A stretch of 64,000 nt of DNA from DASYVD01 sp050693035 (GCA_050693035.1 JBOGWB010000061.1:1-64000), one strand, 5' to 3'; counted from the stretch's first letter, positions 51,767 to 61,262 are shown. Notes: generated by a model from the sequence alone, not told the origin. Translations and numbers: made by a program.

Positions 51767-52290
51767 CCGGGACGGGCCGCCTTGAGCGCGTAATCGAGCC
51801 CCGACCACAGCGTGAGCGCTACAGCGACCACCAGGGTCAAGAAGAGGAGTGGGCCCGCCCCCGGCCCGAGCGGGAGGAGATGCAGGAGAACCGTGACCAT
51901 CTGCGCGGCCGTCTTCGCCTTCCCCCATCCGGACGCCGGCATGGGGCGCCCGCGGCTCCCCAGCCATGCGCGAAGGAGCGACACCCCGAGCTCGCGGGCA
52001 ACGATGATCACCGCCGCCCACAGAGGAAACCGACCGAGCGCGGTGAGCGTCACGACCGGCGCGGCAATCAGGATCTTGTCCGCCAGCGGGTCGAGCCACT
52101 GCCCCGTGGCCGTGGTGGCTGCGTACCGGCGAGCGAGATAGCCGTCCAGCCCGTCGGTGCCCGCGGCGATGACGAAGAGTGCGGCGGCGATCACCTCACC
52201 GGCGGGACGGTTCCACAGGATGAGCAGCGCCAGCACCGGGGCGAGCAGGATGCGGGCGACGCTGATGACGTTGGGCCAACCCAGTCCCAG
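51763..52290 (-). CDS. pgsA: CDP-diacylglycerol--glycerol-3-phosphate phosphatidyltransferase
   Basis: About 175 residues with the full CDP-alcohol phosphotransferase motif: DGLDGYLARR, then GQWLDPLADK (DGxxAR...G...D...D). Four to six membrane helices follow the pattern of PgsA. It makes phosphatidylglycerol phosphate. No ATG, GTG or TTG lies near the natural N-terminus (GLGWPNVISVARILLAP). The CTG at 52290 is proposed. The first normal start (52422) would overlap the rodZ-like gene by 127 bases. Confidence 0.88.
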   Translation of the reverse strand: MGLGWPNVISVARILLAPVLALLILWNRPAGEVIAAALFVIAAGTDGLDGYLARRYAATTATGQWLDPLADKILIAAPVVTLTALGRFPLWAAVIIVARELGVSLLRAWLGSRGRPMPASGWGKAKTAAQMVTVLLHLLPLGPGAGPLLFLTLVVAVALTLWSGLDYALKAARPG

Positions 52291-52295
52291 CGGTG

Positions 52296-53033
52296 CTAGG
52301 GCTCCTCGCCGGCCTTCTTCCGGTAGCTGGTCGGCTCGAACGTCTCCAGGAACGGCTGATTCGACTGACCGGGCATCCCGAGGTCGCTCCCGTTCACCGT
52401 TAGGCGGACGCTCTTGCCCCATTCCAGCTCCACGTCGATCCGGCGCTCCGCCTCGAAGGAGCGGACGTCGCCCCGATCAAGCCTACCCGAGAAGGCGACC
52501 TGGCCATCCGTCTCGATGACGGCGTGCACGCTCGTGCGGGCCGCGAGGTCCACGCGCACGCCCGGCGGCAGGACCGGGACCTTGGGGGGCGCCGACAGGG
52601 GCGCAGCGGTGGGCGTCGACGCCGACCGGTTCAGCAGCCCGACCGCGGCCGCCGAGAGGAAGACGATCAGCGCGGCCACGGCGGCGAGCGGCCAGCTGGG
52701 CCGGCGGTGGAGGAGGACCCGCACCTCGCTGCCGGACTTCGGGCTCCCCGGCGGGGAATCCATGGGCAGCGGCACCGGCGCGGGGCGGCCGAAGGCATGG
52801 TCGTACACGGCGAGGACCTTCTCCGGGTTGAGCCCCAGGTAGCGGGAGTAGGAACGCAGGAAGCCTCGCACGTAGACCTCCCCGCCGAGGGACTCGAAGT
52901 CCTCCCGCTCGAGACCCTGGAGATAATCGATGCGGAGCATCGTGTCGCGGCTCGCCTCTTCCAGCGACTTCCTGCGGCGGCGGCGAGCCTTCTCCAGGGC
53001 CCCGCCGATCCCAATCTCCGTTTTCGTCTGCAT
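52296..53033 (-). CDS. rodZ: RodZ-like helix-turn-helix membrane protein
   Basis: 245 residues. The HTH_25 domain (EIGIGGALEKARRRRRKSLE, DYLQGLEREDFESLGGEVYV, RGFLRSYSRYLGL) leads to one membrane helix (PLAAVAALIVFLSAAAVGLL) and a small outside beta domain (DUF4115 type: VDLAARTSVHAVIETDGQVA). RodZ links MreB-type cytoskeleton to the envelope. A TATAAT lies at 53066-53071 upstream. Confidence 0.85.
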   Translation of the reverse strand: MQTKTEIGIGGALEKARRRRRKSLEEASRDTMLRIDYLQGLEREDFESLGGEVYVRGFLRSYSRYLGLNPEKVLAVYDHAFGRPAPVPLPMDSPPGSPKSGSEVRVLLHRRPSWPLAAVAALIVFLSAAAVGLLNRSASTPTAAPLSAPPKVPVLPPGVRVDLAARTSVHAVIETDGQVAFSGRLDRGDVRSFEAERRIDVELEWGKSVRLTVNGSDLGMPGQSNQPFLETFEPTSYRKKAGEEP

Positions 53034-53065
53034 TGCCCAAACTCTCTAGGGGTGGGGTTGCCGGG

Positions 53066-53071
53066 ATTATA
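53066..53071 (-). promoter_or_regulatory. -10 box (TATAAT) upstream of the rodZ-like gene
   Basis: A consensus TATAAT on the minus strand lies 32 bases before the ATG, in the gap between the histidine kinase and this gene. It likely drives the rodZ-pgsA-cinA-thpR run. Confidence 0.4.
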
Positions 53072-53115
53072 GGTCGGCCGGGGGGGCCAAGCGAGGGGAG
53101 CGCCCGGGAGGTCCC

Positions 53116-54186
53116 TCAGTGTGGGACGGAGAGGGGGGCTCGCCGGCGCCGGCTCGGGACCGCGGCCGCCGCCCACGGGATCGCCAGGCCGAACGTGGCG
53201 CCCCCGCCCGGCCGGCTCTCCACCCACACTCGGCCGCCGTGGGCTTCCGCGATGGTGCGGGTGATGTACAGCCCCAGGCCGTGTCCCCCCGCACCGCTGC
53301 GGGGCAGCCGGGAGAACTTCTGGAACAGGGCCTCCCGGTGGCGGGGGTCGATGCCGGGGCCCTGGTCAGCGACGGTGATCCGGACCTCGCCCTCGGCGGC
53401 CTCCGCCGCGAGGCGGATCGGCGACCCCGGCGGCCCGTGCTTCACGGCGTTGGAGAGGTAGTTTCCGACGGCCTCGTGAACCGCGCCCGGATCGATCCGA
53501 ACCGTCGGGAGCTCGGCGGGAACCGAGAGCTCGAAGCGGTGGCTCGTTGCACCGGAGCGTGCCTGCGCCACGGCCTCCTCCAGGATCGGGGCGATCTCCT
53601 GGGCGGTCCGCTCGCCGACCAGTCCCCCGCGGCCGTCCGTGCCCGACCGGACCAACCGCTCCACGAGCCGGGCGAGCTCCCGCCCGAGCCCGGCGATGCC
53701 CTCCAGGGCCCGCCGCCGCTCCCGCTCGTCGAACCGTTCCCAGTACCGCAGGAGCATCTCGGCGACCGCGGTCACCGAAGCCGCCGGCGCCACGATGTCG
53801 TGAGCCAGGACCGCCAGTTCCTCCTCCGCCGGAGGCTCCCGGCCCGACCAGGCTACCCGCAACACCTCGGCGAGCCGCCGCACGTCGGGAGCCCCGAGTC
53901 CTCCGTTCGGAAACCACAGCTCGAGGGGAGTGAGGACCACCGGAACCGCCGGCGCCATCCGGAGGAGGGCGGGGAAGACCCACCGGGCATCCTTCTCCGT
54001 GGTGGGTGCGGCGAGGAGGACCGCGTCGGGCCGGAGACCCGCGCTCATTAGGGCAGCGGTTCGGACGTCGGCCGCTTCGCCAACCACCTGGACCCCGCTC
54101 ACGGCCTCGAGCGCGGATCGCAGACGGCGCCGGGCGGTGGGGCCGGGGGCGGCGACGACCAGGCGGATATGACGCTCGGGGTCCAT
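53116..54186 (-). CDS. Histidine kinase with degenerate N-terminal receiver
   Basis: 356 residues. The first ~120 residues have a receiver fold (IRLVVAAPGPTARRRLRSAL ... RPDAVLLAAP), but both the acidic pair and the phosphoacceptor Asp are missing (Ala in the LLAAP position). The kinase follows: H-box ELAVLAHDIVAP, N-box VGNYLSNAVKHGPPG, G1 ADQGPGID and G2 GGHGLGLYI. No membrane helix is present, so it is soluble. No partner regulator is adjacent. Confidence 0.85.
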   Translation of the reverse strand: MDPERHIRLVVAAPGPTARRRLRSALEAVSGVQVVGEAADVRTAALMSAGLRPDAVLLAAPTTEKDARWVFPALLRMAPAVPVVLTPLELWFPNGGLGAPDVRRLAEVLRVAWSGREPPAEEELAVLAHDIVAPAASVTAVAEMLLRYWERFDERERRRALEGIAGLGRELARLVERLVRSGTDGRGGLVGERTAQEIAPILEEAVAQARSGATSHRFELSVPAELPTVRIDPGAVHEAVGNYLSNAVKHGPPGSPIRLAAEAAEGEVRITVADQGPGIDPRHREALFQKFSRLPRSGAGGHGLGLYITRTIAEAHGGRVWVESRPGGGATFGLAIPWAAAAVPSRRRRAPLSVPH

Positions 54187-54243
54187 GGGGATCGAAACGG
54201 TACAAGCAGGGACGCCCCAGGTGTGGGATTTCCGCCGACCCCG

Positions 54244-55160
54244 CTAGCCCGTCTCCCGGGCCCGCGGGCGGTTCACGAGCAGGACCCCGCCGATCACGGC
54301 CGCAAACCCCACGGTGAACAGGAGCGAGAGGCGCTCCTCGAGCAGGAGAGCGGCCAAGGATGCGGCGACGAGCGGGTTGATGTTCACGTACACAGCCACC
54401 TGGGTCGGCGTGAGGCGTGACAGCGCCGAGGTCCATAGGAAGAACCCCACGGCTCCGCCCAGGACGGCCACGAACAGCACCAGCCCGAGTGTCGTGCCGC
54501 CGAGATCGGCCGCCGCCGAGGGGAGCCCTCCACCATGGCAACGGGAAGCAGGTAGGCCGTGCCGATCAGCATCGGGTAGGCGGTCACCGTGAGGGGCGAG
54601 TGCCGAGCGAGCGCGCGCTTCGAGAGCACCCCGTACAGCGCTCCCCAGAACGCCGTGAGAAGAAGAAGCGCGTCACCGAGGATCGCCCGGCCGTTCTGGG
54701 GGAGGAACAGGCCCCGTTCGGCGAAAGCGAGGGCGATTCCGGCCACGCTCAGGAAGACACCGCCGATCTGGTGGGGAAGGAGCCGCTCGCCCACCGCCTT
54801 CCGGGCCATCACCGCGCTCCATACGGGCATCGTGGCGAGCATCAGGGCTCCCCGTGAGGCCTCCGTGAACTGGAGCCCCACGTTGAAGCTCAGGGGGAAC
54901 AGCGCGTAGAAGACCAGAGCGAGCAGCGCAAAGCGAGGGAGGATCCGCCGATCCAGCCTCAGAGCGTCGCGGCGCCAGGTCGCCGCCACGAGGAGTAGCA
55001 GCAGCCCTCCTATACCGAACCGGAGAACCGCCAAGCTCACCGGCGGGACGTCGCGGACGGCGACACGAACCGCGACCACGGAAGCGCCGAAGAATACGGC
55101 GGCGACCGCGGCGCCCAGATTCGCGCCGAGGGCGCCGTGGACTTCAGTCTTCGCTGGCAA
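54244..55160 (-). pseudogene. Frameshifted EamA-type transporter
   Basis: The first two thirds (GAAVAAVFFGASVVAVRVAV to YPMLIGTAYLLPVAMVEG) are in one frame. The last helices (LFVAVLGGAVGFFLWTSALS, VNINPLVAASLAALLLEERL) are in another. The break is near 54515-54530, in GGAGGGCTCCCCTCGG. Joined, the protein is a ten-helix drug/metabolite (EamA) exporter of about 300 residues. The upstream start appears to be a TTG at 55160 inside the end of the cyclase gene. A one-base assembly error is an equally good explanation. Confidence 0.72.
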
Positions 55161-58100
55161 GCTCGTCGAGAAACTCCCGGGCCCGGCCGGCGGAAACGAC
55201 GTTCCCCTTCTGCTCGAAGGCGGCGAGGCCCCGGCGGGCCGCCTCCGCTGCCTCTCCGGTCCGCCCCACCGCGCGGAGGACCTCGGCGAGAGCGAACCTC
55301 GTGTCGCCGATCTGATTGAGGTGATCGGTGGCGTCGGAGATCTCAACGGCCTTGCGGGCCAGTGACTCTGCCTCTTCGATCCGTCCGGTTGCCGCGTAGA
55401 TCTTGGCCCTGACGGATCGCCAACCCGCCTGCGAGGCGACGTCACCGGGGGCCGCGTTCTCCTCGCTGAGCCTGCTGGCTTCCAACGCCTCCTCATAGCG
55501 GCCCTGCTCGAACAGCGCGTCGGCCAGCCACACGGCGGAAGTGGACAGGTATCCTGTCTCCCCTCCCGCCTGGAGGGTCTTCATCCCCTGGCGCATGCGG
55601 CGCTCGACCCCTGTGTGATTCTCGGCCAGCCCCTCGACCAATCCCCAGACGTGAGCGGCCGCGTACGTGAGGGTGAGTCCGAGCTCCAGCTGCGCCCGGT
55701 CGGCGCGCTCGCAGTACGCCCGGGCCCGTTCGAACTCCCCCTTCATGGCGTGCATGGACGCGAGAGCGGCCACCGCCCATGCCTCCAGGGCTCCACTCGC
55801 GCCAACGAGGATCTCCTCCCACCGGGAGATACCCTTGTCCACAGGCACGCGGCCCCACACAGTGGCGCTGAAGAGGGCTCGGTAGAGCTCGAAGATCTGG
55901 CCCAGTCCGGCCTGGTGGGCTCGGGCGATGGCTCGCTCGGACAGCTCCTCGGCTCTGGCCGAGTCCCCGGTCCAGAACACGGAGAGAGCCACGATCCGAA
56001 GGGCCTCCACCAGGATCCTCGGATCGCCCAACTCCTCCGCCTCCCGCAGGACCTCCTGCGCCTCCGCCAGCCCCTCGGCGTACGGCGCGGTGGGGTCGGT
56101 GGCGAAGCGCTGGAGGACGAGGGTCATTCGGGACTTGAGCTCGGTGGGGCGGTCTCCCATCTGGAGCGCCAGATCCTTTGCCTGCTGCAGGACCTGGCCC
56201 GCCTGGTCGAACCGCGCGGTGTCCTGGAACGCCACCCCGAGGATCGGAAGGATCCGGAGCCGCTGAGGGTCTTCCCGTGGGAAGAGTGCTGCCGCCCGCT
56301 CCAGGAGGTTGGCCGCCCCCGCGGCGTCGCCGCGTGCGGAGGCTCGTTTCCCCGCCTGTGCCAGGAGCTCTCCAGCCCGGGCGGCCAACTCTCGGCCCCG
56401 GCCGTCGATCGGCCCCAGTTCCGTACGGTACCGATGCGCCTGTTCCAGGTGGTATCCGAGGAACTCCTCGTACTCGCGCAAGCGTTCTCCCGCCCGCGCT
56501 TCGAGCCATGTCGCAAACCGCTCGTGGAGATCCGCTCGGGTTTCCTTGGGCATCGCCTCATACGCGGCGTCCCGGATGAGGATGTGCCGGAAACGGTACG
56601 TCTCGTCGGAGAACTCCGTGGCGTGCGGCCGGATGAGTTCCCGCCGCACCAGAGTGGTGAGGTGAGAGCCAACGGCCTGCCGATCGGGCTCCGGCGAGAG
56701 CTCCGCCACGGCCCCTCGGTAGAAGATTCGACCCACGACAGACGCGCGCTGGATGACCGCCCGCTCCTCCCCTTCCAGCTGCTCGAGCCGGGCCGCCAGC
56801 AGCGCCTGGATGGTGGGCGGAACGGACACCGTGGAGAGGTCGGATGTCGGAACCCAGTCCCCGTTCTGCCTCACCAACAGGCCCTCGTCGATGAGCATGG
56901 ACAGCATCTCTTCGACGAACAGGGCATTTCCCTCGGCGGCCTCCACAATCCGGTCGCGAGCCTCATCCGAGAGCCGGGCCCTGCCGAGGAGGTTGTCGAT
57001 CAGGACATCGCACTCCTTCTCGTCGAGAGGCTCGAGGAGCATCGTGGTGGCATTGACCTTGCCTCCTCCCCACCCCTGCCGGCGGTCGAGGAGCTCCTGC
57101 CGACTGAGACAGACCAGCAGCAACGGAGCGTCCCGCGAGAAATCGGCCAGGTGCTCCACCAGGTCCAGGAAGGTCGGCTCTCCCCAATGGATGTCGTCGA
57201 ACACGACCACGAGGGGGGCCCGACGGGCCACTGACTCGAGGAGCTTGCGGATTGCCCAGAAGGTCTCCTCGGGCACGGCGCTGTCGCTGGTGAGGCCCAG
57301 CACCTGTGCGACACGCTCGAAGATGAGGTCCCCGCTCTCCTCACCAGCGCAAAGCGCTTTGAGCTTGGCCCGAGCGTCGTCCGCCGGTTCCTCCTCTCCG
57401 ATCCCAGCCGCACCCCGAATCACCTCACCTACCGGCCAGAACGTGATGCCCTCACCGTAGGGGAGGCAGCGTCCCCGGAGGACCGAGATGTCATCGGCCA
57501 GCGACCTCAGGAACTCCTCGATGAGCCGCGACTTCCCGACCCCTGCCGACCCGAGCACCGTGACCAGGTGACACGTCTTTTCCTTCACAGCACGATCGAA
57601 GGCGAGACGCAACAGCTGCCCCTCGCGCTCCCTACCGACCATCGGGGAGTCCAACCGCCGGGGGATCGCCTCCGCTTCAGGCAGGACCTCCCGCAAACGG
57701 AACGTTTCTACCGCCCCCTCCTTGCCCTTCAGCTCGAGGGGTTCCATCGTGTCGACCTTCACGCCATCACGGACCAGCCGGAACGTGGGCGCGCCGAGGA
57801 GGATCTCCCCGGGCCCGGCCGCCTGCTGGAGCCGGGCGGCCGTGTTGATGGCGTCGCCGGTGGCCAGCGTCTGGCCGCGAGAAGGGTCTCCGGCGACGAC
57901 CTTCCCGGTGTTGACGCCGGTGCGCGCTTCGACGGTCACCCCGTGATCCCGCGCGAGCTCCAGGTTCAGGTCCGCCAGCGCCGCCCGCATCTCCGCGGCC
58001 GCCCGGACGGCTCGCAGCGCATCGTCCTCGTGGACCGCGGGGATGCCGAACACGGCCATGACCGCGTCGCCGATGAACTTCTCCACCACCCCGCCGTGGC

Positions 58101-58329
58101 GTTCCACGACCCTCTTCATCGTGTCGAAGTACCGGGACATCAGGCGGCGGAGGGCTTCGGGGTCGAGCCGCTCCCCCAGTGGCGTGGAGCCAACCACGTC
58201 GCTGAAGACGACGGTGACCGTCTTTCGCACATCCTGTGGCGCCGCGGTCCCGCCGAGGAGCGCCCCGCAGGCCATGCAGAACCGCGCGGCATCCGGGTTC
58301 TCCGTCCCGCACTGCGCGCAGACCGGCAC
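55144..58329 (-). CDS. Adenylate/guanylate cyclase - AAA ATPase - TPR regulator
   Basis: About 1060 residues from the GTG at 58329. A zinc ribbon (CAQCGTENPDAARFCMACG) leads into a class III cyclase domain with both metal Asp regions (VTVVFSDVVGSTPLGERLDP, VEKFIGDAVMAVFGIPAVHE). An AAA_16 ATPase follows (P-loop LGSAGVGKSRLIEEF, Walker-B-like VVVFDDIHWGEP). Some 450 residues of TPR helices complete it. This is a known actinobacterial signalling architecture; the signal is unknown. A TACCCT -10 box ends 6 bases before the GTG, suggesting a leaderless start. Confidence 0.85.
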   Translation of the reverse strand: MPVCAQCGTENPDAARFCMACGALLGGTAAPQDVRKTVTVVFSDVVGSTPLGERLDPEALRRLMSRYFDTMKRVVERHGGVVEKFIGDAVMAVFGIPAVHEDDALRAVRAAAEMRAALADLNLELARDHGVTVEARTGVNTGKVVAGDPSRGQTLATGDAINTAARLQQAAGPGEILLGAPTFRLVRDGVKVDTMEPLELKGKEGAVETFRLREVLPEAEAIPRRLDSPMVGREREGQLLRLAFDRAVKEKTCHLVTVLGSAGVGKSRLIEEFLRSLADDISVLRGRCLPYGEGITFWPVGEVIRGAAGIGEEEPADDARAKLKALCAGEESGDLIFERVAQVLGLTSDSAVPEETFWAIRKLLESVARRAPLVVVFDDIHWGEPTFLDLVEHLADFSRDAPLLLVCLSRQELLDRRQGWGGGKVNATTMLLEPLDEKECDVLIDNLLGRARLSDEARDRIVEAAEGNALFVEEMLSMLIDEGLLVRQNGDWVPTSDLSTVSVPPTIQALLAARLEQLEGEERAVIQRASVVGRIFYRGAVAELSPEPDRQAVGSHLTTLVRRELIRPHATEFSDETYRFRHILIRDAAYEAMPKETRADLHERFATWLEARAGERLREYEEFLGYHLEQAHRYRTELGPIDGRGRELAARAGELLAQAGKRASARGDAAGAANLLERAAALFPREDPQRLRILPILGVAFQDTARFDQAGQVLQQAKDLALQMGDRPTELKSRMTLVLQRFATDPTAPYAEGLAEAQEVLREAEELGDPRILVEALRIVALSVFWTGDSARAEELSERAIARAHQAGLGQIFELYRALFSATVWGRVPVDKGISRWEEILVGASGALEAWAVAALASMHAMKGEFERARAYCERADRAQLELGLTLTYAAAHVWGLVEGLAENHTGVERRMRQGMKTLQAGGETGYLSTSAVWLADALFEQGRYEEALEASRLSEENAAPGDVASQAGWRSVRAKIYAATGRIEEAESLARKAVEISDATDHLNQIGDTRFALAEVLRAVGRTGEAAEAARRGLAAFEQKGNVVSAGRAREFLDELASED

Positions 58330-58335
58330 GGGGCA

Positions 58336-58351
58336 AGGGTACGGCGATAAT
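58336..58351. promoter_or_regulatory. Divergent leaderless promoters of the cyclase and patatin genes
   Basis: On the minus strand TACCCT (58336-58341) lies 6 bases before the cyclase GTG. On the plus strand GATAAT (58346-58351) lies 8 bases before the patatin ATG at 58360. The two -10 boxes are 4 bases apart, so the polymerases would compete for the same DNA. Confidence 0.4.
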
Positions 58352-58359
58352 GGGCGCCG

Positions 58360-59226
58360 ATGCGAGCCTCGCCGGTGCGTCGCCGCCGGAAGCCCAGGGT
58401 CGCCTTCGTCCTCGGCGGCGGCGGGCACATGGGCGCCTACCAGGTGGGGATGCTGAGGGCGCTCCTCGAGCGAGGGGTCCTGCCCGACGTGGTGGTGGGA
58501 ACCTCCGTCGGTGCCCTGAACGGCGCGGCCGTGGCCTCCGATCCCCGCCCCGATGTGGTCGACCGCCTGGAAGAGGAATGGCTGAGCATCGTGAAGCGCG
58601 GCGTGTTCGCCGGCTCGCTGTTAACCGGGGCGGTGAACCTCTTCCGCTCCCGGACCGCGATGCACTCCAATCGGCCGCTCCGGGAGCTGATCGAGCGGGT
58701 CATCCCCGCTCCCCGCTTCGAGGACCTCCAGCTGAACTTCGAGTGTGTGGCAGCGAGCATCGAGCGAGCGGCGGAGCACTGGTTCGCAACCGGCCCGTTA
58801 CCGCAGGCCATCCTGGCCTCCTCGGCCGTCCCCGGGTTGCTGCCAGTGGTGGAGATCGATGGCGAGCACTTCATCGACGGAGGCATCGTGAACAGCATCC
58901 CCGTCGGGAGGGCGGTCGAGCTGGGAGCTCGGGAGATCTACGTCCTTCACGTCGGGCGGATCGAACGGGCCCTGGACCCGCCGACCAATCCCTGGCAGGT
59001 GGCGATGGTGGCGTTCGAGATCGCCCGGCGGCATCGCTTCGCTCGAGACATGGCCACCCTGCCGCGGGGGGTGACCGCACACGTCCTCCCGACCGGGGAG
59101 CGGACTCCGCCGCGCTACGACGACCTCTCGCAACTCCGGTACCGCGACTTCTCGCAGGTTGAACGGAGGATCCAGCACGCTCATCGGGCAACGCTCGCGT
59201 ATCTGGACGACATGGGATCACCGTGA
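58360..59226 (+). CDS. Patatin-like phospholipase
   Basis: 288 residues. The oxyanion loop LGGGGHMGAYQVGML, nucleophile Ser in VVGTSVGALNGAA and catalytic Asp in FIDGGIVNSIPVGRA form the patatin Ser-Asp dyad. It cleaves acyl esters of phospholipids or neutral lipids. Its stop overlaps the GTG of the acyltransferase gene, so a deacylation/reacylation pair is likely. Confidence 0.9.
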   Translation: MRASPVRRRRKPRVAFVLGGGGHMGAYQVGMLRALLERGVLPDVVVGTSVGALNGAAVASDPRPDVVDRLEEEWLSIVKRGVFAGSLLTGAVNLFRSRTAMHSNRPLRELIERVIPAPRFEDLQLNFECVAASIERAAEHWFATGPLPQAILASSAVPGLLPVVEIDGEHFIDGGIVNSIPVGRAVELGAREIYVLHVGRIERALDPPTNPWQVAMVAFEIARRHRFARDMATLPRGVTAHVLPTGERTPPRYDDLSQLRYRDFSQVERRIQHAHRATLAYLDDMGSP

Positions 59227-60233
59227 TCCCTCTCCCCCCACGGATCGTCCGCCGCACCGTCTTCGCGCCGCTCGTCTTCCTCTTGTCCGTGGCTCTCCTC
59301 CTTCTCTCCCCGGTCGCCCTCCTGGTGGCGTTCCTCGCCGACCTGGTGCTCCCGGGACGCTGGCAGGCGGTGCGCCTGGTGACCCTGGGCCTCGTGTTCG
59401 CGGCGTACGAGGCGGCCGTCCTGGTGGCGCTGTTCGTGCTGTGGATCGCCGGCGGATTCGGGGCCCGGCTCGGGTCTCCACGCTTCCAGGAGGCCCATTA
59501 CCGGCTGGTGCGGTGGTGGCTGGGCGGCCTCGCCGGGGCCGCGATTCGCCTGCTCCAGCTCGAGATCGAGGTCGAGGACCGGCCCGAGCCCCAGGCCGGT
59601 CCGGTGCTCGTGTTCTGCCGTCACGCCGGGCCCGGGGACTCCATCTTGCTCGCCCACACCTTGCTCTCCGGCTACGAGCGCCGGCCGAGGATCGTCATGA
59701 AGGCGGCCCTCCAGTGGGACCCGGCCATCGACATCGTGGGGAACCGCCTGCCGTGCGCGTTCATCCGCCCGCACTCCGAGGATCCCCGCCATCACCTCCT
59801 CGCCATCGAGCGCCTGGCCCAGGGCCTGGGCGACCGCGACGCCCTGGTCCTGTTCCCCGAGGGCGGCAACTTCACCGAGCGCCGGCGGCTCGCCGCGATC
59901 GCCAGCCTCAAGCGGAAGGGATTCCGCGAGGAAGCGATCCTGGCAGAGAAGATGCTCACCGTCCTGGCCCCGCGTCCCGGCGGCGCGTTGACGGCGATCC
60001 GCACGGCGCCCCAGGCCGACGTGGTGTTCGTTGCCCACACCGGCCTCGAGTTCATGAACTCGCTGGTCGCAACGTGGCGAATCCTCCCACTCGAGGGCCC
60101 CATCCTCGCGCGGTACTGGCGGATCGGTCCCACCGAGATCCCTCTCGACCAGGACGCTCAGGTCGATTGGCTATTCGGGTGGTGGGGACGGGTGGACGAG
60201 TGGATCCGCAGCCGCCGGCCTACCCTCAGGTAG
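59223..60233 (+). CDS. Lysophospholipid acyltransferase (PlsC-like)
   Basis: 336 residues. Two to three N-terminal membrane helices (FAPLVFLLSVALLLLSPVAL and the next) precede the acyltransferase domain. The H-x4-D block is FCRHAGPGDSILLAHTLL and the substrate-binding block is LFPEGGNFTERRRL. It adds a fatty acyl chain to a lysophospholipid. It is coupled to the patatin gene by GTGA overlap. Confidence 0.85.
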   Translation: MIPLPPRIVRRTVFAPLVFLLSVALLLLSPVALLVAFLADLVLPGRWQAVRLVTLGLVFAAYEAAVLVALFVLWIAGGFGARLGSPRFQEAHYRLVRWWLGGLAGAAIRLLQLEIEVEDRPEPQAGPVLVFCRHAGPGDSILLAHTLLSGYERRPRIVMKAALQWDPAIDIVGNRLPCAFIRPHSEDPRHHLLAIERLAQGLGDRDALVLFPEGGNFTERRRLAAIASLKRKGFREEAILAEKMLTVLAPRPGGALTAIRTAPQADVVFVAHTGLEFMNSLVATWRILPLEGPILARYWRIGPTEIPLDQDAQVDWLFGWWGRVDEWIRSRRPTLR

Positions 60234-61260
60234 TAGGCCGCGAGGATTGGAGAGCGAGGGCCACGGCCCCGTCGTCGGCCAGAGCACGTCCCTCGGCCCA
60301 CAGAGCTTCGAACGAGCCGGCTCCGAGCCCTTCCCGGACCACGCTCACCGCGCGGTCGAACTCCAGCTGGTCGTCCGGGTCCAGGACCGTTCCGCCCGCT
60401 TGGAGCCGGGCCTCCGCGGCACCGAAGAGGCGAGCTGCCCGCTGGAGATCCTTGCGGGTTGCCGCGGTGCAACCCAGTCCGGCCAGGCAGTCGGGAACCA
60501 TGCTCGCGTTGCCTCGCGCCAGCCCGAGCCGGAGGGCCTCCTGGAAGAGTTCCTCCGAACGCTCGTGGTTCCCGCGGTTCCGCTCGACGTGACCCAGGTT
60601 GATGAGCTCGACGCCGATCACGTAGTGGTCCTTCAGCTCGCGATGGAGCGCCAGGCTCTCCTCGTAGAGCTCGCGGGCCCGCTCCAGGTCCCCCTCCACG
60701 CGCGCCGCGGCGGCCAGCATGTGCAGCGGCCGGCCCTCTCCCTCCTTGTCCCGCATGTCTCGAGCCAGGGTCCGCGCCCGCTCCGCATGCTCCCGGACGA
60801 TGCGCACGTCCCCCTGGAGAAGGGCCACTCGAGCCAGGCCGACCAGGGCGAGCATCTGGGCGCGCCAGTCGTCCGCCGCTCGGGCGATGCGGAGGGCTTC
60901 CTCGTTTCGAACCTGGGCGGTGTGCCGATCACCTTGGTTGAAGGCCAGCATCCCCGCTCCGGAGAGCGCCTTCGCCCGGGCCGCGCTGGGCACGTCAGCT
61001 CCCGGCGCCGCGAGCACCGACTCCATCCACTCGCGGCCCTCCCCGACCCGCTCGGATTGGCGCCAGAAGGAGGTGAGGGCTGCGGCAAGGCGGAGTGCCC
61101 GCTCCGGTTCCCCGTGTTGGAGGAACCACGCCGCCGCGCCCCGGAGATCCCCGAGGCGCCTATCGAGGTTCTCGATCCATCGAGCGGACTCGGGCCCGGA
61201 CAGGCCCACCTCCGCGTCCTGGGCCAGGGCCAGCAGGGAGAGGGCCAGTTCACTGTCCAC
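60226..61260 (-). CDS. TPR-repeat protein
   Basis: 344 residues of tetratricopeptide helices (MLAFNQGDRHTAQVRNEEAL, AARVEGDLERARELYEESLA, HVERNRGNHERSEELFQEAL). It resembles the C-terminal part of LuxR/AAA-type regulators but has no ATPase or DNA-binding domain. The GTG at 61260 follows the GNAT stop by two bases. It could be a relic of a larger regulator or a stand-alone scaffold. Confidence 0.6.
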   Translation of the reverse strand: MDSELALSLLALAQDAEVGLSGPESARWIENLDRRLGDLRGAAAWFLQHGEPERALRLAAALTSFWRQSERVGEGREWMESVLAAPGADVPSAARAKALSGAGMLAFNQGDRHTAQVRNEEALRIARAADDWRAQMLALVGLARVALLQGDVRIVREHAERARTLARDMRDKEGEGRPLHMLAAAARVEGDLERARELYEESLALHRELKDHYVIGVELINLGHVERNRGNHERSEELFQEALRLGLARGNASMVPDCLAGLGCTAATRKDLQRAARLFGAAEARLQAGGTVLDPDDQLEFDRAVSVVREGLGAGSFEALWAEGRALADDGAVALALQSSRPTT

Positions 61261-61262
61261 GA

